DNA of 21,922 nucleotides from JBJSXF01 sp046086225 (GCA_046086225.1 JBJSXF010000172.1:1-21922), one strand, 5' to 3'. Shown: positions 1 to 7,987, counted from the stretch's first letter. Numbers and translations: made by a program. Notes: generated from the letters alone by a model not told the origin.

Positions 1-13
1 GGGTCAGCGGTCC

Positions 14-27
14 CGGCGGGCCCGCCG
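14..27 (-). terminator. Possible hairpin downstream of the amino acid permease
   Basis: A perfect 14-base palindrome CGGCGGGCCCGCCG lies about 37 bases beyond the permease stop codon. It could fold into a short GC stem in the transcript, but there is no T-tract, so this may be only a weak or factor-assisted terminator. Nothing else is recognisable in positions 1-63. Confidence 0.3.
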
Positions 28-63
28 CCTGGAGATCCGATCGTCGGACTCGTCCTACAGGGC

Positions 64-1728
64 CTAGGCGAAGGTGGCGTCGGTGTCCACGGCATCGAGT
101 GCCCGCTCGAGTGCGAGCAACTCCGACGGGGTGCCCTGCACCTGGGGTCCGGTGAACCAGCGGCGAGCGGACACGATCCACCAGAGGCCGACCAGCACGA
201 AGAGCGTCACGACGATGGGGCCGGTGAAGTTGACGTTGCTCGAGTGGAACACCGTCACGGCGTCCGCGCCGGTGCCGGTGACCGTCTTCCCGGTGACGGG
301 CCAGAAGGGCCAGAAGGGCGGCGCGAAGAAGAGGATGGTCACGAATCCCACCCAGACCAGTGCCGTCCAGCCCACCACCCGGCTCCAGCGGCCGAGGTGC
401 CAGTCGCCCGGGCGGAAGTCGGGCGCGGTCAGCCGCAGGTAGATCGGGATGCCGTAGGCGATGTAGAGGCCGACCACGCACATACCGGTGAGTGCGAAGA
501 ACGCGACCGAGTACTCGTTCGCCTGGACGAGGGAGAGCGAGCCGAGCAGGAGGGCGAGCGCCACCCCGAGCCAGACCGAGTTCGTCGGGGTGCGGGTCCG
601 GGGATTGATCCGGTGCCAGATCCGGTGGCCGGGCACCGCGCCGTCGCGCGAGAACGCGTAGATCATGCGCGAGTTGGCGGTGACGGAAGCCATGCCGCAG
701 AAGTACTGACCGACGATCGAGATGAGGATGAGGAACTTGGCGCCGACGCCCCCGATCGGGTCGGCGAGCGCATTGGCCCCACCCGTCGCGTAGAAGCCGT
801 CGCGGCCGAGGATCAGCGAGGCGAAGGTGCCGGGCGGCGTCGCTTGGATCATGGCCAGGTTGAGCAGCAGGGCCCCGATGGCCGACACGTAGATCGACCG
901 GACGATCGCGATCGACGCGCTGCGACCCGCTTCGTGCGTCTCCTCGCTCACGTGGGCGGACGCGTCGAAGCCGGTGATTGTGTACTGGGCGAGCAGTAGG
1001 CCGATGAAGGCCACGTAGATGCCGGGGACGCGGCTGCCGGACCCGGCATTCGTCCAGCCCGTCCCGTTGTTCCAGGCGGTGAGGAACGAGAGTCCTTCGC
1101 GTTGGTCGGGCACCACGAGGAGGAACCCGATGATCACCGCGACCCCGAAGACGTGCCACCAGACGCTGACGTGGCTCAGGAAGCGCACGAGGCCGACCCG
1201 GAAGGTGTTCAGCACACCGTGACTGATGAGCACGATCGCGTAGATCAGGAAGATGCCGCGCGGGGTGAGCCGGTACCCGGCGTCGTACATCGAGATGAAG
1301 TACCCGATGAAGAGGGCGAGGGCGTAGTCGACCGAGGCGATGATCCCGATCTGGCCGATGAGGTTGAACCAACCGGTGAACCAGCTCCACATCGCGCCGT
1401 TGCGGCGGGCCAGCTTTGCCGACCAGTAGTAGAGGCCGCCCGCGGTCGGGTACACCGAGACGATCTCGCCCATCGCCATGCCGACGAGGAGCGAGAAGAA
1501 GCCGACGACGATCCAGCCGAGGAGGATCATTCGGGGCCCGCCCGCGAGCCCACCGAGGTAGTAGGTGGTGATCGCGCCGGCGAGGATCGAGATGATCGAG
1601 AAGCTGATCGCGAAGTTGGAGAACCACGAGAGCCGCCGCCGGAGCTCCTGGGCGTACCCCAGCTCGTGGAGACGGGCCCGGTCGGCATCGATCCCGGCCG
1701 GTGCGGTGGATCCCCCGGAGGTCGTCAT
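64..1728 (-). CDS. APC superfamily amino acid permease (amino acid/choline transporter-like)
   Basis: This 554-residue inner-membrane protein has about twelve hydrophobic segments. Its opening, a hydrophilic stretch DADRARLHELGYAQELRR followed by SWFSNFAISFSIISIL, is typical of the APC subgroup that includes eukaryotic GABA and bidirectional amino acid permeases. PTAGGLYYW near residue 95 and GFDASAHVSEET near residue 255 are also characteristic of that subgroup. It probably imports an amino acid, choline or a polyamine by proton or cation coupling; the substrate cannot be read from sequence. The ATG at 1728 is chosen because the upstream ATG at 1740 runs into a stop after four codons. It begins only 31 bases downstream of tRNA-Ser on the same strand, with no clear TANNNT between, so it may be read through from the tRNA transcript. 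Confidence 0.88.
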   Translation of the reverse strand: MTTSGGSTAPAGIDADRARLHELGYAQELRRRLSWFSNFAISFSIISILAGAITTYYLGGLAGGPRMILLGWIVVGFFSLLVGMAMGEIVSVYPTAGGLYYWSAKLARRNGAMWSWFTGWFNLIGQIGIIASVDYALALFIGYFISMYDAGYRLTPRGIFLIYAIVLISHGVLNTFRVGLVRFLSHVSVWWHVFGVAVIIGFLLVVPDQREGLSFLTAWNNGTGWTNAGSGSRVPGIYVAFIGLLLAQYTITGFDASAHVSEETHEAGRSASIAIVRSIYVSAIGALLLNLAMIQATPPGTFASLILGRDGFYATGGANALADPIGGVGAKFLILISIVGQYFCGMASVTANSRMIYAFSRDGAVPGHRIWHRINPRTRTPTNSVWLGVALALLLGSLSLVQANEYSVAFFALTGMCVVGLYIAYGIPIYLRLTAPDFRPGDWHLGRWSRVVGWTALVWVGFVTILFFAPPFWPFWPVTGKTVTGTGADAVTVFHSSNVNFTGPIVVTLFVLVGLWWIVSARRWFTGPQVQGTPSELLALERALDAVDTDATFA

Positions 1729-1759
1729 CGGGAGATCATGGCGGTTCCGGCGGGCGGGG

Positions 1760-1847
1760 TGGCGGAGGGAGTGGGATTCGAACCCACGGAAGGTTTCCCC
1801 TCACACGCGTTCCAGGCGTGCCGATTCGTCCGCTCTCGCATCCCTCC
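1760..1847 (-). tRNA. tRNA-Ser (anticodon GGA), CCA encoded
   Basis: Read on the minus strand, a seven-base acceptor stem GGAGGGA pairs with TCCCTCC. The anticodon loop CTGGAAC sits between CACGC and GCGTG and gives anticodon GGA. A long class II variable arm and the T-loop GTTCGAATC follow. The discriminator G is followed by genomically encoded CCA at 1760-1762. Only about 40 bases separate it from the SRP RNA upstream, and no promoter-like TANNNT is visible there, so the two RNAs are probably co-transcribed. Confidence 0.95.
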
Positions 1848-1887
1848 GGCGACCCCGCGCCGGCTTCACGGTGGTCCGCTCGCAGCC

Positions 1888-1990
1888 GGGACCAGGCGAC
1901 CCGGCGGCACCCGAACGCTTCCGCTGAGAGCTGCTTCCTTCCGGACCTGACTCGGTTCACGGGCGCTCGTCGCGCCGGACCCGGACCGGC
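1888..1990 (-). ncRNA. ffs: Signal recognition particle RNA, small bacterial type
   Basis: The minus strand carries the almost invariant SRP domain IV core GTCAGGTCCGGAAGGAAGC at about 1933-1951, which forms the symmetric and asymmetric loops that bind the Ffh M domain. Flanking arms can pair (GAGCGC with GCGTTC, and an outer GGTCC-GGCG side with its partner), giving a single hairpin of roughly 100 bases without an Alu domain. It guides co-translational membrane targeting with Ffh and FtsY. The ends are estimated from the pairing. It is divergent from dnaX, a common bacterial neighbour. Confidence 0.9.
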
Positions 1991-2008
1991 GCGAGCGGAC
2001 CGACGGAG

Positions 2009-2014
2009 AGATTA
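2009..2014 (-). promoter_or_regulatory. -10 element of the SRP RNA promoter
   Basis: TAATCT on the minus strand lies about 20 bases before the estimated RNA 5' end, implying a short trimmed leader. It sits back-to-back with the dnaX -10 about 12 bases away. No convincing -35 is seen. Confidence 0.5.
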
Positions 2015-2025
2015 GCCCGCGTCGG

Positions 2026-2031
2026 TAGCCT
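2026..2031 (+). promoter_or_regulatory. -10 element of dnaX, leaderless arrangement
   Basis: TAGCCT is followed by eight bases and then the GTG start of dnaX at 2040. That spacing would start transcription at or next to the first base of the start codon. No Shine-Dalgarno sequence is present. Confidence 0.6.
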
Positions 2032-2039
2032 CTCTCCTC

Positions 2040-3896
2040 GTGGCGTCGCAGAGCCTCTACCGCAAGTACCGGCCGCAGCGCTTCGCCGAGCTGGTGGGCC
2101 AGGAGCACGTCACGACCGCGTTGCGCAACGCCGTCCGTGAGGACCGGGTCGGGCACGCATACCTCTTCTCGGGGCCGCGCGGCACCGGCAAGACCACCTC
2201 GGCCCGCATCCTGGCCCGCGCCCTCAACTGCCTCGACCTCGGGGCCGAGGGCGAGCCCTGCGGCACCTGCGCCAACTGCGCGGCGGTGGCCGCCGGCGCG
2301 TTCTACGACCTGGTCGAACTCGACGCCGCGTCGAACCGCCGGGTCGAGGACGTCCGTGATCTCATCCAGGGCGTCCACCTCGGCATCGGCGCCTCGAGCC
2401 GCCGCAAGGTGTACGTGCTCGACGAGGTGCACATGCTCACCGCCGACGCGTCGAACACGCTGCTGAAGACGCTCGAGGAACCGCCCGCCCACGTGGTGTT
2501 CGTGCTGGCCACGACCGATCCGCAGAAGGTCCTCCCGACCATCCGGTCGCGCACCCAGCACTTCGAGTTCCGGCTCCTCACCCACTCCGAGCTCACCGGC
2601 CACCTCGCCGACGTCATGACCCGCGAGGGAGTCGCCGCCGAGACCGAGGCGCTCGAGGTCGTCGCCCGGCAGGCGGCGGGCTCGGTGCGCGACGCGCTGT
2701 CGGCCCTCGACCAGGCCCTCGCCCTCGGTGGTGGCCGGCTCGACGCCGAAGCCGTCCGCGAGGCGTTCGGTGGCTCGCCGGTCGAAGCCCGCCTCGCAGT
2801 GCTCGAGGCCGCGACCCACGAGGACGTCGCGGGCACGCTCGCCGCCGCCCACGATCTGCTCCACGGCGGCCGCGACCCGCGGCGCGTGGCCGAGGAGCTG
2901 CTACGCACGCTGCGCGATGCGTTCCTCCAGGTGAACGCGGGCGGCCGGGTGCCCTACGAAGGTCCGCCCGAGGAAGCGGCCCGGCTCGCCGAGCTGGCCC
3001 GGGAGATGGGCAACCCCGCGCTCGTGCGCGGGATCGAACTCCTCGGCCAGGTGATCGCCGACGTGCGGGGTCCCGGGGTGGCGGATCCGCGACTCGTGCT
3101 CGAGGTCGCGCTCGTGCGCATGGCCCGGCGCGAAGCCCGCACCCGCGAGGAGACGTTGCTCGAGCGCATCGAACGGCTGGAGCAGCGACTGGCGAGCGGC
3201 GCGCCGATCGGGGGCGCGCCGGTCGGTCCGGCCCCGGATCCCGGCGCCCCGACGCCCCCGGCGAGCGGGCCCCGGCTCGCGCCGCGGCCGCGGCACACGA
3301 AGGCAGCCGCCGAGCCGCCCGTTGCCGCATCCCCCGAGCCGAGCGGCGAACCGGTCGGCGAACCCGCGGCGGAGTCCGGGCCGGACGCCGAGGGCGGGGC
3401 CGAGCCGTCCCCCGATGCCGACGGGGCCGCCGCACCCAACGGGGCGGCCGGGTCGACGGCAGGGGGAACCATCGAGCTCGACGACGTCCTGACCGCCTGG
3501 CCCGAGGTGCTCGCCGCGATGAAGGCGCCGGTGCGAGCCGCGATCGGCGTCGCCCAGCCGGTGGCGGTCGAGGACGGTGACATCGTCGTGTTCGGGGTCG
3601 CCGAGCCGGCGTTCCGGGCCGCGAACGATCGATTCCGCAAGGAGGCCGACGCGATCAAGGAGTCGCTCGGCGCCCGCCTCGGCTCGGCGCCCCGGCTCCG
3701 GGTGCGGCCCCACGACTTCGGCGACCGGGATGCGTTCCGGAGTCCGGAGCCGCCGCCCGTCGACGACGCCCCGCCCGACGAGCTCGACGCCGACGAGCTC
3801 GAGGATCTCGTCCCGGCCGATGACGCGCCGCCCGATTCGATCAGCCGCCTCCAGGCCGCGCTCGGCGCCGAGGTGATCGAGGAGCGCCCTCGGTGA
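2040..3896 (+). CDS. dnaX: DNA polymerase III subunit gamma/tau
   Basis: This is the clamp-loader ATPase that opens and loads the beta sliding clamp and tethers the replicative polymerase. The 618-residue protein has Walker A GPRGTGKT (residues 45-52), a four-cysteine zinc module (C64, C74, C77, C80), Walker B DEVH (128-131) and the sensor motif SRTQHF, all in the N-terminal AAA+ region. The clamp-loader collar follows to about residue 375. A Pro/Ala/Glu-rich disordered linker (about 385-475) and a tau-like C-terminal domain with an acidic tail complete it. The GTG start is supported by the leaderless promoter and by immediate entry into the conserved SLYRKYRPQRF segment. I see no obvious slippery heptamer for programmed frameshifting. 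recR follows after 13 bases. Confidence 0.96.
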   Translation: MASQSLYRKYRPQRFAELVGQEHVTTALRNAVREDRVGHAYLFSGPRGTGKTTSARILARALNCLDLGAEGEPCGTCANCAAVAAGAFYDLVELDAASNRRVEDVRDLIQGVHLGIGASSRRKVYVLDEVHMLTADASNTLLKTLEEPPAHVVFVLATTDPQKVLPTIRSRTQHFEFRLLTHSELTGHLADVMTREGVAAETEALEVVARQAAGSVRDALSALDQALALGGGRLDAEAVREAFGGSPVEARLAVLEAATHEDVAGTLAAAHDLLHGGRDPRRVAEELLRTLRDAFLQVNAGGRVPYEGPPEEAARLAELAREMGNPALVRGIELLGQVIADVRGPGVADPRLVLEVALVRMARREARTREETLLERIERLEQRLASGAPIGGAPVGPAPDPGAPTPPASGPRLAPRPRHTKAAAEPPVAASPEPSGEPVGEPAAESGPDAEGGAEPSPDADGAAAPNGAAGSTAGGTIELDDVLTAWPEVLAAMKAPVRAAIGVAQPVAVEDGDIVVFGVAEPAFRAANDRFRKEADAIKESLGARLGSAPRLRVRPHDFGDRDAFRSPEPPPVDDAPPDELDADELEDLVPADDAPPDSISRLQAALGAEVIEERPR

Positions 3897-3909
3897 CCGG
3901 GGGGCGGCG

Positions 3910-4518
3910 GTGACCGCAGCGTACGAAGGTGCGGTGCAGACGCTCATCGACGAGCTCGGCCGCCTCCCCGGGGTCGGACCGAAGTCGGCCCAGCGCATCG
4001 CGTTCCACCTCCTGAAGGTCGACGCGGTCGACGCCCGGCGGCTCGCCCGCGCGATCGAGGACGCCAAGGCGCGGGTGCGCTGGTGCACCCGGTGCTTCAA
4101 CATCGCCCAGGAGGAGCTCTGCCAGTTCTGCCGGGACGAGCGCCGTGACCCTGCGGTCGTCTGCGTGGTCGAGGATCCCCGCGACATCGTGGCGATCGAG
4201 CGCACGACCCGCTTCTCCGGCCGGTACCACGTGCTCCAGGGTGCGATCTCCCCGATCGAGGGGATCGGCCCGGAGCAACTGCGGGTGAAGGAGCTCCTCG
4301 CCCGCATCCCCGCCGAGGGAGTGCAGGAGGTGATCCTCGCCGTGAACCCCAATATCGAAGGTGAGACGACGGCGCTCTACCTCGCCCGGCTGCTCCAGCC
4401 GCTCGGCATCACCGTCACCCGGATCGCGAGCGGTCTGCCGGTCGGTGGCGACCTCGAGTACGCCGACGAGCTGACCCTCGGCCGTGCGCTCGAGGGTCGC
4501 CGGGAGGTGGGCGCGTGA
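3910..4518 (+). CDS. recR: Recombination mediator protein RecR
   Basis: RecR acts with RecF and RecO to load RecA on single-stranded DNA gaps. The 202-residue length is normal for the family. A helix-hairpin-helix segment LPGVGPKSAQRIAFHLL starts near residue 19. Four cysteines form the zinc finger (C59, C62, C71, C74), and a Toprim domain follows, containing VVEDPRDI and the NPNIEGETTALYL segment. It starts with GTG 13 bases after dnaX and ends in a four-base GTGA overlap with the cupin gene, so the three genes form one transcription unit. The nucleoid-associated gene ybaB, usually found between dnaX and recR, is absent here. Confidence 0.96.
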   Translation: MTAAYEGAVQTLIDELGRLPGVGPKSAQRIAFHLLKVDAVDARRLARAIEDAKARVRWCTRCFNIAQEELCQFCRDERRDPAVVCVVEDPRDIVAIERTTRFSGRYHVLQGAISPIEGIGPEQLRVKELLARIPAEGVQEVILAVNPNIEGETTALYLARLLQPLGITVTRIASGLPVGGDLEYADELTLGRALEGRREVGA

Positions 4519-4949
4519 GCCCGGCGGGAGCCGACGGTCCGATCCGGCCCGTGGTCGGTCACGACTCGACGCTCGAGCTCGAGGGGCTCGGGCCGATCGT
4601 CGCCTGGCGCACGCTCGTCGACGGGGATCGCACCCCGACCGAGCGGATCACGGCCGGCATCGCCGAGATCGAGGTGGGCGCACCGGTCGACGGCGCTCGG
4701 CACCACCACGCCGATCCCGAGCTCTACTACTTCATGGAGGGGCACGGCGCCGTTCACCTCGACGGCGAGGAGCACCCGGTCGAGCCGGGCTCGTTCGTCT
4801 ACGTGCCCGGGGGCACGTGGCACTTCGTACGCAACCTCGGCTCGGTCCCGCTCCGGTTCCTCTACGTGTTCGCGGTCGACCGCTTCTCGCAGGTCGAGTA
4901 CGTCTTCGCCCCGGTCAGCCCGCCAGGAGCCGACCGAACGTCGGATTGA
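4515..4949 (+). CDS. Cupin-domain protein, function unknown
   Basis: This 144-residue single-domain cupin probably forms a small beta barrel that binds a metal. Cupin motif 1 is visible as HHHADPE (H63, H65 and E69 as likely ligands), and motif 2 as GSFVYVPGGTWHFVRN (H103 as the fourth ligand). Such proteins include dioxygenases, isomerases and sugar-binding regulators; no specific substrate can be assigned. The GTG start overlaps the recR stop by four bases, which implies translational coupling. Its last 35 bases overlap the 3' end of the convergent DUF2752 gene, so the two transcripts are complementary at their ends. Confidence 0.85.
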   Translation: MSPAGADGPIRPVVGHDSTLELEGLGPIVAWRTLVDGDRTPTERITAGIAEIEVGAPVDGARHHHADPELYYFMEGHGAVHLDGEEHPVEPGSFVYVPGGTWHFVRNLGSVPLRFLYVFAVDRFSQVEYVFAPVSPPGADRTSD

Positions 4950-5283
4950 ACCCGACGTTCCACACCCACAGTCCGCCGAGGAGCGCGGCGATGAGGGGGA
5001 CGGGCGGGTGGAGCATCCGGGAGGCGAGCGCCGGCCGGACGAGCAGTGCGACGGCGGCGACGATCACGAGGATCCCCGCCGGGTTGTAGGCGACGGATGC
5101 CGCGAGATCGCCCCGCACCGCGGCGGTGCAGGCCCGGGTGATCCCGCAGAGCGGGCAGGGGATGCCCGTGGTCACCCGGAGCGGACAGACGAGCGGCGGA
5201 TGCACCGGCAGGAGCGGCCAGACGGCCACTCCGGCGATGCCGGCGGCAACGATCGCCCGGGTTCGCGCCGCCGTCGAGAGCAC
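4915..5283 (-). CDS. DUF2752 family membrane protein
   Basis: This 122-residue protein carries the DUF2752 signature CPLCGITRAC (residues 43-52) followed by GDLAASVAYNPAG, exactly the family layout. Three hydrophobic stretches (about 11-25, 68-83 and 95-112) suggest a small integral membrane protein; the paired cysteines may bind metal or form a disulfide. The function of the family is unknown. The GTG at 5283 begins two bases after the thiolase stop codon and marks the point where family similarity begins, so it is co-transcribed with that gene. The 3' end overlaps the cupin gene on the opposite strand. Confidence 0.82.
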   Translation of the reverse strand: MLSTAARTRAIVAAGIAGVAVWPLLPVHPPLVCPLRVTTGIPCPLCGITRACTAAVRGDLAASVAYNPAGILVIVAAVALLVRPALASRMLHPPVPLIAALLGGLWVWNVGFNPTFGRLLAG

Positions 5284-5285
5284 CG

Positions 5286-6470
5286 TTACAGCGTACGCAC
5301 CAGCGCGGCGTCGCCCTGGCCACCACCGCCGCAGAGCGCGGCCGCGCCGACCCCCCCGCCTCGGCGCCGGAGCTCGTTGACGAGCGTGATCACCACGCGG
5401 GTGCCCGACATGCCGACCGGGTGGCCGAGCGCGATCGCCCCGCCGTTCACGTTGACGAGGTCTTCGGAGATGCCGAGGTCCTTCATCGAGGCGAGGCCGA
5501 CGGCGGCGAACGCTTCGTTGAGCTCGAAGAGGTCGACGTCCTTCACGTTCATGTCGACGCCCGCGAGCGCGCGCTTGATCGCACGCGACGGCTGGGTGAG
5601 GAGCGACGGGTCGGGTCCGGCGACCATGCCGTAGCCGAGGAGCTCGGCGAGCGGGGTGACGCCCAGCTCGGCCGCCTTCTCGCGGCTCGTCATGATCACG
5701 GCGGCGCCGCCGTCGGAGATCTGCGAGGCGTTGCCCGCGGTGATCGTGCCGTCCTTGGAGAACGCGGGGCGGAGGCCCGACAACGACTCGGCGGTGGTGC
5801 CGGGTCGCACGCCCTCGTCGGCGTCGACGACGAGCGGGTCGCCCTTGCGCTGCGGGATCGACACCGGCGTGATCTCTTCGGTGAAGCGACCCTCCTTCTG
5901 GGCGTTCGCGGCGCGCTCGTGCGATTTGGCCGCGGCGTCGTCCTGGGCCTCGCGGGTGATACCGCCGACCTGACCGACGTAGCTCTCGGTGCCGGCGCCC
6001 ATGTGCACTGCGTCGAAGGCGCACCACAGGCCGTCGTGGATGAGGGAGTCGACGACCTCGCCGTGACCCATGCGGTATCCGGCTCGTGCGCCCGGGAGCA
6101 GGTAGGGCGCCTGGGTCATCGACTCCATGCCGCCCGCCACGACGACGTCGGCGTCGCCGTTCCTGATCATCTGGTCGGCGAGGTAGATCGCGTTGATGCC
6201 CGAGAGGCAGACCTTGTTCACGGTCATTGCGGGCACGCTCATCGGGATGCCGGCCTTGGCTGCGGCCTGCCGGGCGGTGATCTGCCCCTGGCCGGCCTGC
6301 AGCACCTGGCCCATGAGCACGTAGTCGACCTGGTCGGCGGCGATGCCGGCCCGCTCGAGCGCGCTGCGGATGGCAATGCCGCCGAGGTCCATTGCGGTCA
6401 GGCCCGCGAAGGCCCCCGAGAGCTTCCCGATCGGCGTACGTGCCGAGCCGACGATCACCGAACCCGTCAT
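5286..6470 (-). CDS. phaA: Acetyl-CoA C-acetyltransferase (biosynthetic thiolase)
   Basis: This 394-residue thiolase condenses two acetyl-CoA to acetoacetyl-CoA, the entry step of both the ethylmalonyl-CoA pathway and polyhydroxybutyrate synthesis. The nucleophilic cysteine is C88 in NKVCLSG. The second active-site block GGAIALGHPVGMSGTR supplies the catalytic histidine, and ALCGGGGQGDA near the C-terminus carries the second cysteine. Length matches PhaA/AtoB-type enzymes. The ATG at 6470 is fixed by a strong GGAGGAG ribosome site (6477-6483) six bases upstream. It sits back-to-back with ccr and is followed directly by the DUF2752 gene. A fatty-acid degradation thiolase is the alternative, but the neighbours favour the biosynthetic role. 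Confidence 0.92.
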   Translation of the reverse strand: MTGSVIVGSARTPIGKLSGAFAGLTAMDLGGIAIRSALERAGIAADQVDYVLMGQVLQAGQGQITARQAAAKAGIPMSVPAMTVNKVCLSGINAIYLADQMIRNGDADVVVAGGMESMTQAPYLLPGARAGYRMGHGEVVDSLIHDGLWCAFDAVHMGAGTESYVGQVGGITREAQDDAAAKSHERAANAQKEGRFTEEITPVSIPQRKGDPLVVDADEGVRPGTTAESLSGLRPAFSKDGTITAGNASQISDGGAAVIMTSREKAAELGVTPLAELLGYGMVAGPDPSLLTQPSRAIKRALAGVDMNVKDVDLFELNEAFAAVGLASMKDLGISEDLVNVNGGAIALGHPVGMSGTRVVITLVNELRRRGGGVGAAALCGGGGQGDAALVRTL

Positions 6471-6476
6471 GGGGGA

Positions 6477-6523
6477 CTCCTCCGCGAAGTGACGGCCGGG
6501 GTTTCCGGCCCGGGCGGAGTGTA
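6477..6523 (-). promoter_or_regulatory. Thiolase promoter and leader with hairpin and Shine-Dalgarno
   Basis: On the minus strand TACACT (6518-6523) is a good -10. It would give a leader of about 40 bases, starting near an inverted repeat GGCCGG/CCGGCC (6494-6499 and 6505-6510) and ending in GGAGGAG (6477-6483). Unlike most genes here this is a leadered promoter, and the hairpin would lie at the extreme 5' end of the mRNA. Confidence 0.5.
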
Positions 6524-6571
6524 GGGAGCGGCCGCCCCGCCCCGCTAGGGACCGTCGGCGACTGCCCCGGC

Positions 6572-6577
6572 TAGGTT
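6572..6577 (+). promoter_or_regulatory. -10 element of ccr, leaderless arrangement
   Basis: TAGGTT is followed by eight bases and the ATG at 6586. No ribosome-binding site is present. It is divergent from the thiolase promoter, with about 50 bases between the two -10 hexamers. Confidence 0.6.
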
Positions 6578-6585
6578 TCGGCGCC

Positions 6586-7941
6586 ATGACGACCGCCCAG
6601 ATCAACGCCATCCGTGACGCAGTTCTCGCCGGGGCACCCGGCGAGGAGATCGCCGCCCTCCCCGTGCCGACGACCTCCCGGGGTGCGCTCGTGCGGGCCG
6701 ACGAGCAGGGCATGTTCGAGGGGGTGGCCTCGGAGGACAAGGACCCCCGGCGCTCGATCCACGTCGAGGACTTCGCCCTCCCCGAGATCGCACCCGACGA
6801 GGCCTATGTCGCGGTGATGGCGAGCTCCATCAACTTCAACACGGTCTGGACCTCGATCTTCGAGCCGGTGTCGACCTTCGGCTTCCTGAAGCGCCTCGGC
6901 CGCGAGAGCACCTGGGGTGCCCGCCACGACCAGCCCTTCCACGTGATGGGCTCCGACGCGTCCGGCGTCGTGCTGCAGGTGGGCTCGGCGGTCCGTAACT
7001 GGAAGCCGGGCGACCGGGTCACCGTGCACTGCCTGCACGTCGACGACCAGGACCCGACCGCGCACGACGACTCGATGATGGCGACGAACCAGCGCATTTG
7101 GGGCTTCGAGACCAACTTCGGCGGTCTCGCCGACATCGCGGTCGTGAAGGCCAACCAGCTGATGCCGAAGCCTGCGCACCTCACCTGGGAGGAGGCGGCC
7201 TGCAACGCGCTGTGCAACAGCACGTCGTACCGCATGATCGTGAGCCGCAACGGCGCCCAGATCACCCAGGGTCAGTCGGTGCTCGTGTGGGGGGCCACCG
7301 GCGGCATCGGCGCCTACGCGGTGCAGTACGTGCTCAACGGCGGGGGGACGCCCGTCGGCGTCGTGTCGTCGGAGCGGCGGGCCGAGTTGCTCCGGGCCAT
7401 GGGCTGCGAGCACGTCATCGACCGGCGGGCCGAGGGCTACAAGTTCTGGAACGACGCCGACGACGAGCAGGACCCGGCCGAGTGGCTGCGCCTGGGCAAG
7501 AAGATCCGGTCGCTCATCGGCACCGACGTCGACGTGGTGTTCGAGCACCCGGGCCGCCAGACGATGGGTGCGTCGGTCTTCGTCGCCCGCCGGGGCGGAA
7601 TGGTCATCACCTGCGCGGCGACCAGCGGGTTCAAGATCGAGTACGACAACCGGTACCTCTGGATGAACCTGAAGACGCTGAAGGGTTGCCACTTCGCGAA
7701 CTACCGCGAGGCGTGGGAAGCGAACCGGCTCATCTGCGAGGCGAAGATCCACCCGACCCTCTCGACCGTGTACCCGCTCGCCGAGACCGGTGAGGCCGCC
7801 CTCGCCGTGCACGAGAACCGGGTGGAGGGCAAGGTCGGCGTGCTCTGCCTCGCCCCCGAGGAAGGGCTCGGCGTCACCGACGAGGCGACCCGCGAGCAGC
7901 ACCTCGACCGCATCACGCTCTACCGGCGCTTCGGCGCCTGA
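6586..7941 (+). CDS. ccr: Crotonyl-CoA carboxylase/reductase
   Basis: This 451-residue medium-chain dehydrogenase reduces crotonyl-CoA with NADPH while fixing CO2 to give ethylmalonyl-CoA, the defining reaction of the ethylmalonyl-CoA pathway. The NADPH-binding loop is WGATGGIGAYAVQ (from residue 235). The four CO2-binding residues known from the Kitasatospora setae enzyme (N81, F170, E171, H365) are all found here at a constant offset of four, as N85, F174, E175 and H369 (in INFNTVW, IWGFETNFGG and KGCHFANY). This argues for a true carboxylase rather than a simple reductase. The start is fixed by the leaderless promoter. The epimerase gene follows after 46 bases with its own promoter. Confidence 0.96.
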   Translation: MTTAQINAIRDAVLAGAPGEEIAALPVPTTSRGALVRADEQGMFEGVASEDKDPRRSIHVEDFALPEIAPDEAYVAVMASSINFNTVWTSIFEPVSTFGFLKRLGRESTWGARHDQPFHVMGSDASGVVLQVGSAVRNWKPGDRVTVHCLHVDDQDPTAHDDSMMATNQRIWGFETNFGGLADIAVVKANQLMPKPAHLTWEEAACNALCNSTSYRMIVSRNGAQITQGQSVLVWGATGGIGAYAVQYVLNGGGTPVGVVSSERRAELLRAMGCEHVIDRRAEGYKFWNDADDEQDPAEWLRLGKKIRSLIGTDVDVVFEHPGRQTMGASVFVARRGGMVITCAATSGFKIEYDNRYLWMNLKTLKGCHFANYREAWEANRLICEAKIHPTLSTVYPLAETGEAALAVHENRVEGKVGVLCLAPEEGLGVTDEATREQHLDRITLYRRFGA

Positions 7942-7973
7942 GCGCCGACCGGGAGCCGTCGGGCGGGCGGCCC

Positions 7974-7979
7974 TACACT
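7974..7979 (+). promoter_or_regulatory. -10 element of the epimerase gene, leaderless arrangement
   Basis: TACACT is followed by eight bases and the ATG at 7988. The hexamer lies in the 46-base gap after ccr, so the epimerase can be transcribed independently of ccr. Confidence 0.55.
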
Positions 7980-7987
7980 CCCGCCCC

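Noticed and set aside
3220..3470. Pro/Ala/Glu-rich stretch in dnaX as a possible repeat or foreign insert
   Set aside because: Gamma/tau proteins of GC-rich bacteria normally have such a disordered linker between the collar and tau-specific domains; no clear repeated unit was found.
6545..6550. Upstream TAGGGA near 6546 as a ccr promoter
   Set aside because: It does not end in T as required for a TANNNT element, and a better hexamer with exact leaderless spacing is present at 6572.
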